The translations under genes were made by a program, and so were the position numbers. A stretch of 39,278 nt of DNA from Deltaproteobacteria bacterium (GTDB lineage Bacteria; Desulfobacterota; DSM-4660; Desulfatiglandales; HGW-15). The stretch is from assembly GCA_019308745.1 (NCBI GenBank), contig JAFDHO010000042.1, positions 1 to 39,278 of the forward strand, in the 5' to 3' direction. The notes beneath the pieces are model-generated. The model saw only the letters and a list, made by a program, of their open reading frames with translations. It was not told the DNA's origin and did no database searches. Of the stretch, positions 17,869 through 26,268 are shown in pieces. Position 1 is the stretch's first letter, and the number at the start of each line of letters is the position of its first letter.

Positions 17869-20800
17869 ATGATCTCTTCCAAGAAAACGTTTCGTTGGAT
17901 TGCAATAACCGGGGGGCTTCTCCTGCTTATTGCGGTCTCTCTGTTATTGATGTTGCCGAAACTCCTCAACTTGGACCCTATAAGAGACAGGGTCCAAAGC
18001 GCCCTTTCTCAAAGGATCAAGGTCGAGGTGAAGATCGGGGGCCTGGATCTTCAATTCATCCCTCGCCCCCAAATCACCCTCAGACAGATCCAAATACGTG
18101 GCCCCGAAGAATCAAGGGGCAGCATTGACACCCTCATTCTTTACCCCCGGCTTTGGGAGTTGCTGAGGGCAAGGCTCCTTTTCGAGGAAGCACGGGCCTT
18201 GCGGCCTGAATTCACGATCAATCTTTATTCCAGAGAGAAAGTCGCGGAAACCGTTACCCGGGATGCTGGCTTGTGGGACGTCGACTCCCGGGTCAGGGAC
18301 ACCCTGTCGAGGATTGCCTCGGTGATGCCGGGCATGGACCTGAAAGTGAGGAGAGGAAACCTGGAGATCCTGAAAGACAAGAGGCTCCTGGCCTGGTTTC
18401 GGGAGGCCACCTGTGACCTTGATCTCGACCTTGATAAGACCGCCGTCCGTGCGGTCTCTCGATCAAATCTGTGGGAAAAGGGGACCATTGAGGTGGAGAT
18501 CCGAAACAGGGATCTCAATGTCAAGGGCCATATCTCCCTCGAAGGATTTCGGCCCCATATCCTGGCCGGGCAATTATGGAAGACGACTTCTTACCGAATA
18601 AGTGACTCAGGGATGAATGCTGACCTTGACTTCACGGCGGACGGCCCGGGCGCTATTGAGGTGAAAGTGCTTGGCTCGGGGCTCCATGCCACCCTTTCCC
18701 GGGGCAAGGAAATCTTGTCCCTCAAGGGGAAAAACCTTGACGCACAATTCATGATGAAAGGAGAGTCGCTTCGGGCCTCTGTCAAAGAACTCGTCCTTGA
18801 GGACCCCCGGCTGACTCTCTCGGGGGATCTTCAGGTGGACGGGAGGACTGGGTTGGTGAGTCTGGAGCTGGGAGGGAAAGGGATTCAAGTGGATTCCACC
18901 AAGCAGGCGGTCTTGGGGCTTTTCAGACAAGAGCCCCGAGTCGCCAGGATCTTTGACGTGATCAGGGGCGGTGAGATACCAGAGGTGAGAATTCGCTCCC
19001 GGGGAAGGACCCTTAAGGAGATGATGGACACGGATAGGGTGAGCATTCAAGGCCGCATCAGGGAAGGCGAGGTACGCATCCCGGGCCTTGACTTCGATCT
19101 CCATAAAGTCAAAGGCACCGCAAGGATAGCAAAGGGTGTCCTCGAAGGGGAAGACATCGAGGCATCCTTCGGCACATCACGAGGCCACGGGGGAAGGCTT
19201 AGGCTCGATTTAAGGGATCAATCCAGGCCCTTCAACCTGGATATAGACTTCCAAGCGGACCTTTCTCAACTCCAGACAGTCCTGGGTAAGGTCCTCAAGG
19301 AAAGTCCCCTCAAGAGCGAGCTGGATCTCCTGAAAGGTCTCAAGGGTGTAGCCACGGGAAGGCTACTCCTGGATGCCAGTGGCTCGGGACTCGATATAAC
19401 TACGGATGTCACGTCTTTCAACCTTTTCTGCGATTATGCGAGGTACCCCTATCCCATAAGTATCTCGAACGGTCGCCTCCGTCTTGCCAAGGGAGACCTC
19501 TTCGCTGAAAACATCCGTGGCACTATGGGTTCATCATCATTCAAGGGCCTATCTGTCGAGGCGGATCTGGACAAGAAAAGCATGAGGCTCGCTCTGGAGC
19601 ATGCCGAGATCAATGTCCCGGAAATATTCTCCTGGGTCAATAGCCTTAAGAAACTGAAGAGAGCTCTCGGGGAATTCCACGCCGTCGGAAGGGGCGCGAT
19701 CCTGATCGAGACACTGGAGGTCCAGGGACCTTTGTTTGACCCGGAAAAGTGGACCTTCGCTATCGAAGGCAACATAAGGGGACTGTCCGTCACCCCTAAA
19801 TCCCTACCAGCACCTGTGAACATCCTTGATGCCCGGTTCAAGACCACAGGCAACCCAAGGGTACAGACTGGAATCCTCCTGGATACACGCATGAAGTATA
19901 TGGACGCCACCCTCAGGGTTTCCGGGACGCTCAAGGACTATCTCAAGGGGGTTCGAGGCCTGGACTTGGAGGTGGAAGGGATACTGGGAAATGGGTTTGT
20001 TGAGTGGTTTCGAGATCGCCTTTCGATGCCTGCCGCCCCCAAGCTCAGATCCCCCATTGAGCTTTCAAAGGGAAGGTTACTGTGGGAACGAGGCCTCAAG
20101 ACCCGCTTTACGGGTGATCTCCAGTTTGCGAAGGGGCCTCATATCCTCGCGGATCTGCTCCATGAACCGAAGAAGGGTCTAAAACAGAGTCTGACCATTC
20201 AAGACAGGGGATACGAAGCCTCCATGTCTCTAAAGGGAGATCCCTCTGCGCACGTCATCGACATAGCCTTTGAAGGGCAATTCTCCGGTGAAACCGTGGG
20301 AGATATCATTGCCATCGATGAACCTTTTTCAGGATTGGTCAAAGGGGACATGAGAGCACATATCCTCAGAGGGCAGCTTCATCGGTCCACCTTTCAAGGT
20401 TTCCTCTCTGCCGAGGATGTGGTCGTGCCTTTCATTGCCGATGGCTTTCCCCTCAACAGGGTGGAGAATCTCCGCGTTGAGGCTTTCAGGGGCCGGGGCC
20501 TGAGGTTCCAACCTACTGTGTTCCTCTTTGGGGGCCAAGAGATGGAACTTAATGGCACAGTTACCTTCCAGGCAGAGGGTCTCTGGCTGGATCTGGATCT
20601 CTTTGCCGAAATGCTTGACCTCATGAAAATGATCGGATCCCTTAAGGGCCGGGGCAATGGGACAATCAAGCGAGGCATTTCCGGCCCCCTCTCGCTGCCC
20701 CTCAAGGGGGTGATCAGGTTCGAGGCCGGCGCGATCACCTACAAGGATTTCAAGTGGAGCCCCTTTGCGGCTGATCTTGGCATCTTCCCGCAGAGAGTGC

Positions 20801-21555
20801 TCATCAGCGTAAAAGAGGCCAACCTGTGCGGCATTTCCATGCCTGGGCATGTGGAGATCAAAGAAGGTCAGTCTTCGGTAGACATAAAAACAGGCGCCGA
20901 AGGGGAGGAACTGCTTGAAGTGCTCTCCTGTCTTTCCAAGCAAGGGCCGATCATGACGGGACGTTTTGATATTCAAGGGACGCTCAGGGGTCAAGGAACG
21001 AGGAACGAACTGTTCCGATCCCTTCAGGGAGAGGTGCTCTTTAGTGCACAGAATGGGGTCATCAAGCGCCATATCCCTCTTCAAAGGCTTTTCACATATC
21101 TCAATCTCACCGAGTTTTTCAAAGGAAAATTACCTGACATCAACAAGGAGGGGCTTCCCTATAACTTTGTGAAATCAAAGATACTGGTAAAAGAGAGCAC
21201 CCTCCACATCCGGGAAGGCATCATCGACGCCCCTTCCATGGAGATCTTTGCCGAGGGCAAAATAAACCCCCTCACCAAGGACCTTGACCTCACCCTGATC
21301 ATTTCCCCCCTGAGGACCGCGGACACGATATTGAAGAATATACCAATCCTGGGCTACATTACAGGTGGCTCGCTCGTCTCCATGGCCTTTAAGGTGGAAG
21401 GGCCCTGGGATGATCCGAAGGTCTCCCCCTTGCCCCCGTCAGCAGTGGGAGCCGGGCTCGTGGGCATGGTCAAGAGGACCCTCAAGCTTCCCGTTAAGAT
21501 TATCGAGCCAGTATTGAATCTCGAAAAGGAACTTCTGGGTTCAAAACCAGAGTGA
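17869..21555 (+). CDS. AsmA/YhdP-like envelope protein, very large
   Basis: A 1228-residue protein starting at ATG 17869 (an in-frame TTG at 17860 is possible; neither has a strong Shine-Dalgarno site). One N-terminal membrane helix (about 10-30) is followed by the typical LDPIRDRVQSALSQRI start and then a very long run of beta-rich repeats without further membrane segments. The C-terminus holds the AsmA-like C-terminal region (GVIKRHIPLQRLFTYLNLTE, then LPYNFVKSKILVKESTLHI and MEIFAEGKINPLTKDLDL). AsmA-like proteins form elongated, groove-shaped bridges thought to carry phospholipids between inner and outer membrane. Its presence implies a diderm envelope. It follows the M48 protease gene and precedes ybaK, all in one direction. 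Confidence 0.85.
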   Translation: MISSKKTFRWIAITGGLLLLIAVSLLLMLPKLLNLDPIRDRVQSALSQRIKVEVKIGGLDLQFIPRPQITLRQIQIRGPEESRGSIDTLILYPRLWELLRARLLFEEARALRPEFTINLYSREKVAETVTRDAGLWDVDSRVRDTLSRIASVMPGMDLKVRRGNLEILKDKRLLAWFREATCDLDLDLDKTAVRAVSRSNLWEKGTIEVEIRNRDLNVKGHISLEGFRPHILAGQLWKTTSYRISDSGMNADLDFTADGPGAIEVKVLGSGLHATLSRGKEILSLKGKNLDAQFMMKGESLRASVKELVLEDPRLTLSGDLQVDGRTGLVSLELGGKGIQVDSTKQAVLGLFRQEPRVARIFDVIRGGEIPEVRIRSRGRTLKEMMDTDRVSIQGRIREGEVRIPGLDFDLHKVKGTARIAKGVLEGEDIEASFGTSRGHGGRLRLDLRDQSRPFNLDIDFQADLSQLQTVLGKVLKESPLKSELDLLKGLKGVATGRLLLDASGSGLDITTDVTSFNLFCDYARYPYPISISNGRLRLAKGDLFAENIRGTMGSSSFKGLSVEADLDKKSMRLALEHAEINVPEIFSWVNSLKKLKRALGEFHAVGRGAILIETLEVQGPLFDPEKWTFAIEGNIRGLSVTPKSLPAPVNILDARFKTTGNPRVQTGILLDTRMKYMDATLRVSGTLKDYLKGVRGLDLEVEGILGNGFVEWFRDRLSMPAAPKLRSPIELSKGRLLWERGLKTRFTGDLQFAKGPHILADLLHEPKKGLKQSLTIQDRGYEASMSLKGDPSAHVIDIAFEGQFSGETVGDIIAIDEPFSGLVKGDMRAHILRGQLHRSTFQGFLSAEDVVVPFIADGFPLNRVENLRVEAFRGRGLRFQPTVFLFGGQEMELNGTVTFQAEGLWLDLDLFAEMLDLMKMIGSLKGRGNGTIKRGISGPLSLPLKGVIRFEAGAITYKDFKWSPFAADLGIFPQRVLISVKEANLCGISMPGHVEIKEGQSSVDIKTGAEGEELLEVLSCLSKQGPIMTGRFDIQGTLRGQGTRNELFRSLQGEVLFSAQNGVIKRHIPLQRLFTYLNLTEFFKGKLPDINKEGLPYNFVKSKILVKESTLHIREGIIDAPSMEIFAEGKINPLTKDLDLTLIISPLRTADTILKNIPILGYITGGSLVSMAFKVEGPWDDPKVSPLPPSAVGAGLVGMVKRTLKLPVKIIEPVLNLEKELLGSKPE

Positions 21556-21584
21556 GATCGGCCAGCGAAGGATCGGGTTGAAAC

Positions 21585-22070
21585 ATGGCTTCAAAAAAGA
21601 TTCCCGGGACCAGCGCCGTCAGGGAACTGGAAGCACATCGCATCCCGTACGCCCTGTTCTCCTACAGGTATGAGGAAAAGGGCGGTACCCGAGTCGCGGC
21701 ACATTCCTTGGGAGTGGATGAGCATCGGGTCATAAAGACCCTGGTCATGGAGACCGAGGAGGGTGACCCTTTCCTTTTGCTTATGCATGGGGACCGGCAC
21801 GTTTCCACGAAGGCCCTCGCAAGGCTGTTGGGTGCAAAGCGGGTTGTCCCCTCAAGCCCCGACCGTGCCCACAAGGTTACAGGATACCTGGTTGGCGGCG
21901 TCTCCCCTTTCGGGACTCGGAAGGCCCTCCGGCTATACATGGAGGCGTCCATAATAGCCCTTCCAGAGGTATACATAAACGCGGGGAGGCGCGGGCTCAT
22001 GGCACGGATCTCACCTCAAGACCTCGACAGGATTCTGAAGCCTGTCCATGTGAAGGTCGCCACGTCATGA
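21585..22070 (+). CDS. ybaK: YbaK/EbsC-type aminoacyl-tRNA deacylase (Cys-tRNA(Pro)-like)
   Basis: A 161-residue YbaK domain of full length. KIPGTSAVRELEAHRIPY opens it, then KTLVMET, HVSTKALARLLGAKRV, the family signature TGYLVGGVSPFG, and the terminal INAGRRG and ISPQDL. The lysine of KTLV is an active-region residue in the family. YbaK proteins hydrolyse Cys-tRNA(Pro) mischarged by prolyl-tRNA synthetase. The gene starts 29 bases after the AsmA-like gene and converges on the TraB-like gene, with a gap of about 30 bases. Confidence 0.85.
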   Translation: MASKKIPGTSAVRELEAHRIPYALFSYRYEEKGGTRVAAHSLGVDEHRVIKTLVMETEEGDPFLLLMHGDRHVSTKALARLLGAKRVVPSSPDRAHKVTGYLVGGVSPFGTRKALRLYMEASIIALPEVYINAGRRGLMARISPQDLDRILKPVHVKVATS

Positions 22071-22101
22071 CAACGTGGACCTGCCCTTTCCCGAGCTTTG
22101 A

Positions 22102-22923
22102 CTAGGTCCTCCTTACCCTGTAACCGTCCTTGAGGGCAAGATCCCTGATCCCATGGATGTGAGGCGCTCCAACACAGGCCACGGCGCCTCCCTCCTCCAG
22201 GTCATCCTTCATCCTCTCGTAGAATATCTCGTCCCTCCTGTCGATGACACTATGGTGGCGACTCGGAAAACCGATGGTGTTAGATCTGAGGCCTTCCAGG
22301 TCACCCTCCAGGTAGGTTCGGGCATAGGTCTCAGCGTATTCATCCCAGTGTCTTACCCTCTTCAGGAAGTCCACTATCTTTTCATAGAAAATGGCTTCCA
22401 GAACCTCTATCTGTTCTTTAATATCTTCCAGGTGGGTGATGGGCTTACCCAATTCCCCCGCAATATGGTATGCCTCCAAGTCAACCGAATTCAGCCATCC
22501 CTTCTGCTTGAGAAAATGGGTCCACAGGGTGAAAAAGGCCATCCATGGTTTCATTCCACTCACCGCGCCGAGCAGGGGGTCTTCCACCTTGATTTCCCTG
22601 AGGGTAAAGAGAAAAAGCCTCCTCCTCTTACGGCAACTGGGGATCAGGACACCCTTGATCTCCGAAAGGATCCTGTCGCCAAGGTCTTTCAGAAGGACCG
22701 ACTCCTCTCCTTCCCCCAAGGACCCTGCTCGCACAACCTTGTTCATACTGTCCTCGTCCAGGGGGCCTTCGAACAGGATTGCCCTGGCCGTCCCGATTAG
22801 TTTCAACAGGGATGTCCTGAAACTGTAAGGGAAGAAATGTGCTGTTCCTATGAGATAGGACCTTCTATCCCCCTTCATGACCTCCCACACCATCTTCAGT
22901 TCTCTTTCTTTTGTCCTTTTCAT
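22102..22923 (-). CDS. TraB/GumN-family (Tiki-like) protein
   Basis: A 273-residue protein with the conserved pattern of the TraB/GumN/Tiki superfamily. It has LIGTAHFFP with H29, FEGPLDE, the central SVDLEAYHIAGELGKPITHLED with a following KEQIEVL, the RRDEIFYERM segment, and a C-terminal CVGAPHIHGI. The conserved histidines and glutamates are proposed metal ligands of a peptidase-like or hydrolase activity, shown for animal Tiki proteins but not for this bacterial subgroup. No signal peptide is visible, unlike many GumN members. An alternative ATG at 22893 would remove ten residues. It is the last gene of the run alaX, macro-like, GNAT-like, TraB. Confidence 0.7.
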   Translation of the reverse strand: MKRTKERELKMVWEVMKGDRRSYLIGTAHFFPYSFRTSLLKLIGTARAILFEGPLDEDSMNKVVRAGSLGEGEESVLLKDLGDRILSEIKGVLIPSCRKRRRLFLFTLREIKVEDPLLGAVSGMKPWMAFFTLWTHFLKQKGWLNSVDLEAYHIAGELGKPITHLEDIKEQIEVLEAIFYEKIVDFLKRVRHWDEYAETYARTYLEGDLEGLRSNTIGFPSRHHSVIDRRDEIFYERMKDDLEEGGAVACVGAPHIHGIRDLALKDGYRVRRT

Positions 22924-22950
22924 TACCAGACCCGTCCACCAGCGGTGTCT

Positions 22951-23823
22951 TCAGCCAATCTTCCTCTGGAAGATCTCGAAGATCGAAGGCCTCTTAAAGG
23001 TGATCTCGCACATCTCATAGCTCAAGGCCGGTTTGCCCCCCCACTTCTCTTTGAATCGTCTTATCCCGGGGTTTACGCCCAGCCCGAGGTGAACGTATTC
23101 CTTGTGCCCCCTTAAGCTAAGATCGATCATCTCGTAACACAAGAGGTCAGAGGCACCAGGCACATAGTTGACCTTGGAGTGGCAGCCTATAACGTAGGTT
23201 GAAAAAGGCCCCGGTTCCGTGTCCACCACGTAAAAGGCCGCCAGGCGACCCTTTGGGTCCCGGGCATCCAAGAGAGAGCTATTATCCGAATACCGGAGAA
23301 GATTGGGCAGCCTGTCAAAGAGGTTTCGGACCCTCTCGGGCGGCTCTGCCTTCTCCAGGAACTCCCCGATGAGATCACGGTGCTCGCCCGTGATCTCATG
23401 GGAGACTTCCACGGTCAAGTGCGCCCTCGCCTTCCTGAGGATACGACTCAGGCTGCCCTTCAGCTTGATCCCTCTGATATCCAAGATGTAATAGGTGTCT
23501 CTTCCCGTTTCCTCCGAGGATTCCTTTAGGGATTCGGGGAGTTGCGGGGCTATTATGGACAGGCGCGAGGGGCGGAGATTCCCCCTTATGCTCTCAATCA
23601 CCCTTTCAAGGGCCTCCTGGGAGAATCCTCCCGTAAGGGGATATCCTACCAGAATGACCCAGCCCTGATTCTCCAGACAGAGGAATTTCTTGTCTAGCAG
23701 AAAGGGGGTTCCACCGGACAAACCCGCCATCAGGCTCAAACCGTGCTCGGGGACATAGGCGTTCTCCAGCACATAATCCCGCTCGTCCTTGGAAATCATG
23801 GGACCCTTTGCCCCTGCACTCAT
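22951..23823 (-). CDS. Putative GNAT-fold/peptidoglycan-bridge-like protein, function unknown
   Basis: A 290-residue soluble protein. The C-terminal third contains GRLAAFYVVDTEP, CYEMIDLSLRGHKEYVHLGL and the segment NPGIRRFKEKWGG. That pattern is the end of a GNAT fold as seen in FemAB-like and DUF2156-type proteins, where FKxKWG closes the acceptor domain. The N-terminal half has no motif I recognise. Its ATG overlaps the stop of the preceding macro-like gene by four bases (ATGA), so the two should be translated together. The acyl donor and acceptor are unknown. An acyl- or aminoacyl-transfer role is inferred only from the C-terminal pattern and from the aminoacyl-tRNA editing gene in the same run. 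Confidence 0.5.
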   Translation of the reverse strand: MSAGAKGPMISKDERDYVLENAYVPEHGLSLMAGLSGGTPFLLDKKFLCLENQGWVILVGYPLTGGFSQEALERVIESIRGNLRPSRLSIIAPQLPESLKESSEETGRDTYYILDIRGIKLKGSLSRILRKARAHLTVEVSHEITGEHRDLIGEFLEKAEPPERVRNLFDRLPNLLRYSDNSSLLDARDPKGRLAAFYVVDTEPGPFSTYVIGCHSKVNYVPGASDLLCYEMIDLSLRGHKEYVHLGLGVNPGIRRFKEKWGGKPALSYEMCEITFKRPSIFEIFQRKIG

Positions 23824-24326
23824 TCTATCAGCTCTTCCATCATTTTCAGCTCTTCGATCCCTGTTTCCTTGGAGATGATAAGCCAGAGGCGTTCAAGAGA
23901 GGGAGGCTGTATCTCCTTCAGACCATGTTTTAGTATCTCAATAGAGCGTTTTGTCCCGATCACACCATAGCCTGTCCCCAACAGGGGGAGACCAATGGAT
24001 CTCAGCCTTCTCCGTTCGGTCTCCTGCCATATTCTTCCCAGAGCCGATTCCACCCACTCCTCCCTGCAGATGGGCTCTTCATTGAAATCATAGATGACGG
24101 CAAGGAACCTAAGGGGACTCCTGTCTTTGACCAGCACACACCCGGGCCTCTGAGGCCGGGTTTCTATGAGCTTTGTCATTATTTCCATCATGGGGGTCTT
24201 GACGTCCCTCACCTCAGGAGGGGCGCTCATGACCAGGAATGTGTCTTCTTCCAGGACGATGGCATCCACGTCAAAGGGGGGGCTCCCGGGAGGGGCAGCT
24301 ACCACTGGATAGGTTGCACACCTCAT
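23820..24326 (-). CDS. Macro-domain-like protein
   Basis: About 168 residues if started at the ATG at 24326. TTG codons at 24389 and 24437 would give longer forms that overlap or approach the alaX stop, and the choice is unsure. The stretch LRSIGLPLLGTGYGVIG, with the preceding WVESALGRIWQETERR helix and the FLAVIYDF strand, matches the C-terminal half of macro (ADP-ribose-binding) domains, where xGxGxxG surrounds the phosphate. The N-terminal NA(A)N motif is not clear. It might bind ADP-ribose or an O-acyl or tRNA-derived nucleotide ligand; this is inference. It overlaps the GNAT-like gene by four bases. Confidence 0.5.
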   Translation of the reverse strand: MRCATYPVVAAPPGSPPFDVDAIVLEEDTFLVMSAPPEVRDVKTPMMEIMTKLIETRPQRPGCVLVKDRSPLRFLAVIYDFNEEPICREEWVESALGRIWQETERRRLRSIGLPLLGTGYGVIGTKRSIEILKHGLKEIQPPSLERLWLIISKETGIEELKMMEELIE

Positions 24327-24372
24327 GGCGAAGTGTTTCCTGCCATGCAGGATCTTGACGTGTCCGACCTTC

Positions 24373-24816
24373 TTACGATCTGTGCTCAAGTCTAAACCGT
24401 ATCCTGAGTACGCCCTTGTCGAAGCTTGTCGATACAATCAGGAACAGGCCGATCTCGCCCGTCGAAGAAACATGGGGCCCGATACAGGGACATGCGTCGA
24501 AATCCCCTGTCTTGACGATCCTGATCCTGTCACCTGCATTTCTCGGCAGCCTTTGCAGGTCGTATCGTTTATCGGCCTCCTCCCTCGTCACGAATTCCTC
24601 TGTTACGGGCAAGTCCGCCGCTATAACCTCATTGACCCTTCTCTCTATTTCTCTTTCTTCTCCCTCGCTCAGGGCACGATCGAAGTCGTAGTCGCACTTA
24701 GACTTCCTTCTTTCAATGTGGGCACTGAAGCAACGATTGCACCCAAACATCCTTATCATGGTCTGATTAAGAAGGTGTTCTGCCGTGTGCATCCTTGGAT
24801 CCATTTCCTTTTTCAC
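24373..24816 (-). CDS. AlaX-type alanyl-tRNA editing domain protein
   Basis: A 147-residue free-standing editing domain. A GTG start at 24816 is chosen because AAGGGAG stands 7 bases upstream and because it leaves the zinc motif near the N-terminus; the ATG at 24804 lacks a spaced site. The metal ligands are HTAEH (H10, H14) and CIGPH (C111, H115), the HxxxH plus CxxxH set of AlaX and the editing domain of AlaRS. Such proteins hydrolyse Ser- or Gly-tRNA(Ala). The domain is minimal and lacks an AlaRS-like synthetase portion. It heads the run with the macro-like, GNAT-like and TraB-like genes. A 116-bp inverted-repeat element lies 50 bases upstream of its start. Confidence 0.75.
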   Translation of the reverse strand: MKKEMDPRMHTAEHLLNQTMIRMFGCNRCFSAHIERRKSKCDYDFDRALSEGEEREIERRVNEVIAADLPVTEEFVTREEADKRYDLQRLPRNAGDRIRIVKTGDFDACPCIGPHVSSTGEIGLFLIVSTSFDKGVLRIRFRLEHRS

Positions 24817-24866
24817 AGGACGGCTCCCTTGTCCGGAAAATCGATCACCCCATCCTAAACTCATTG

Positions 24867-24982
24867 ATGTCCGGTTAGGATTTTGCGAAGCCGCAGTGTT
24901 CCTAGGGCAGTCGGTCACGTGCCTCGTGGTCTTGATCAAGCCTCTGGTAAGTGCCTGCGTTTGCAAAATCCTAACCGGACAT
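24867..24982. repeat. 116-bp element with perfect 20-bp inverted ends (MITE-like), full copy
   Basis: The left end ATGTCCGGTTAGGATTTTGC (24867-24886) recurs as its exact reverse complement at 24963-24982. The 76 bases between carry no open reading frame of note. A related, truncated copy lies at 32482-32548. In reverse-complement orientation the first 67 bases of this copy (24982 down to 24916) match that copy at 59 of 67 positions. The layout suggests a non-autonomous element derived from an insertion sequence; I cannot name the family. No convincing target-site duplication is visible. Confidence 0.75.
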
Positions 24983-25051
24983 TACTGTCCCAAACTGATC
25001 TTGAGAGAAAGACCGCCCCGCCCAATACCCAGAGGCCGGGCGTAGACCCTG

Positions 25052-25360
25052 TCATCCCCTGTTGGCCTGTCTCTCCTTGAAGGCCTCTATCTCTTTCTGT
25101 TCGATGACCTTGCGCTTACCCACTCTTTTCCACTTTATCTTGCCTTCCTCAATCCACTTCTTTAGGGTGGTCTCGGATACTCCCAGGTAGTCTGCCGCCT
25201 CCCTGACAGTAAAGGGAGATCCGCCTATCTCGTCATGCACCTCATAATGAGTGTAAAGATCCTTCTCAAATCCCCTCCGGGCAATCATGAGGAAGAGTTT
25301 CTCCCTCTCCTTCAAGGGCATCTGGACGATATCTCTGTAGACCTTTTCCGCGGTAATCAT
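25052..25360 (-). CDS. Small excisionase/MerR-like helix-turn-helix protein
   Basis: A 102-residue protein. Residues about 50-95 (FTVREAADYLGVSETTLKKW, then EEGKIKWKRVGKRKVI) form a helix_turn_helix_17 / excisionase-type winged helix. The N-terminal half is helical (VYRDIVQMPLKEREKLFLMIARRG), resembling other small antitoxin- or regulator-like proteins with this domain. It should bind DNA; the target is unknown. A toxin partner is not seen: the genes on either side are a LysM lipoprotein upstream (66-base gap) and, beyond the inverted-repeat element, alaX. No integrase lies nearby, so a phage excision role is not supported. Confidence 0.7.
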   Translation of the reverse strand: MITAEKVYRDIVQMPLKEREKLFLMIARRGFEKDLYTHYEVHDEIGGSPFTVREAADYLGVSETTLKKWIEEGKIKWKRVGKRKVIEQKEIEAFKERQANRG

Positions 25361-25426
25361 AAGATGCTATCCTTTCCCAACGCCTTTGTCTTCCCGGCTT
25401 TCGGCTTCAATCCCCCGGGGCCCAGA

Positions 25427-25948
25427 CTAACTCCTGGCCCGGCTGACAAGGAGCCTTTGGCCCGGCCGGATTATGCTCTTTGGAGATATCCCGTTCAGGT
25501 TGCATATTTCCTCTACTGTCATCCCATAACGCCTGGCAATACCAGAAAGGGTCTCGCCCCTGCGGACAGTATGGTACTGTTGAGGCCGGGGTTTCTGGGC
25601 GGCTCCCCTCTCCAATTTCTCCAGGGATTTCTTCAGCTCTTGGATTTGATCTTCCAGGCGCGCGATCTTCCGGTCACTGTATCGCATTTGTTCCATCCTT
25701 TCCTCGAGCCTTTTTAGCCTGTCCCTGATTGCATTCAGCTCGGGGCCGTAATCCTCGCCGCTGCAACCTGAAAGAAGTAGTGAGGCAGCAACGAAGAAAC
25801 TCGCCCACACGGCTCCGCCTTTGAGTCGGCATGGTAGGCTTTTGATATCACGGGAATATTCGTCCCTATCAGAAACCGCCTCTCGTGCTTTGGTCCCGTG
25901 GCCGGGTCCTGGCTCCCGCGGAAATGCTGTGCTGTCCTTCTTTCCCAT
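25427..25948 (-). CDS. LysM-domain lipoprotein with coiled coil
   Basis: A 173-residue protein from the ATG at 25948, with GGAGG upstream. A basic, disordered N-terminus of about 40 residues precedes a hydrophobic stretch (45-60) ending in the lipobox LLSGC with C62 as the lipidated cysteine. Residues 70-115 are a heptad-like coiled coil (LNAIRDRLKRLEERMEQM and onward). A LysM domain (about 125-168: YHTVRRGETLSGIARRYGM, then LNGISPKSIIRPGQ) binds peptidoglycan glycan chains. It likely links membrane and cell wall in the periplasm. The long segment before the signal helix is unusual; a later start is not visible. Confidence 0.75.
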   Translation of the reverse strand: MGKKDSTAFPREPGPGHGTKAREAVSDRDEYSRDIKSLPCRLKGGAVWASFFVAASLLLSGCSGEDYGPELNAIRDRLKRLEERMEQMRYSDRKIARLEDQIQELKKSLEKLERGAAQKPRPQQYHTVRRGETLSGIARRYGMTVEEICNLNGISPKSIIRPGQRLLVSRARS

Positions 25949-26268
25949 TGTCCTCTTCCCTCCCTTGATCGCTTGGAAATAGGTTGCCGTTTCTCCTGCT
26001 GTTGCCCAAACCTCGATCCACAATAGCGAGCGCTCCCGTGACATATCTAGTATGGGAAAAATTCCGACGCTCACAAGGTAGTGCTGGATTATTGGCGCAG
26101 ATTTTGTTAAAAATCAAGGCACCGAGACAAAACGGGATGACACGAACTGCTGCCGGAAACGATCAGAGCTGGTGTCCGTCTCTCACCTTCGGGCGGAAAA
26201 CCCGCCAGAATCCTTTATCATTTAGGTGTCTTTGAAACAAAGTGTCTTCCCAGAAAGGTCAGTGGTGC

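Noticed and set aside
24817..24966. Longer form of AlaX starting at 24966
   Set aside because: It would begin inside the repeat element; the GTG at 24816 has a well-spaced Shine-Dalgarno sequence and fits the domain boundary.
24785..25045. 86-codon open frame over the inverted-repeat element
   Set aside because: Part of its translation is the repeat itself, and a similar peptide appears at the second repeat copy; this reflects the DNA repeat, not a protein.
25052..25360. Phage excisionase or toxin-antitoxin unit
   Set aside because: The HTH domain fits, but there is no integrase, attachment site or toxin-like partner next to it.
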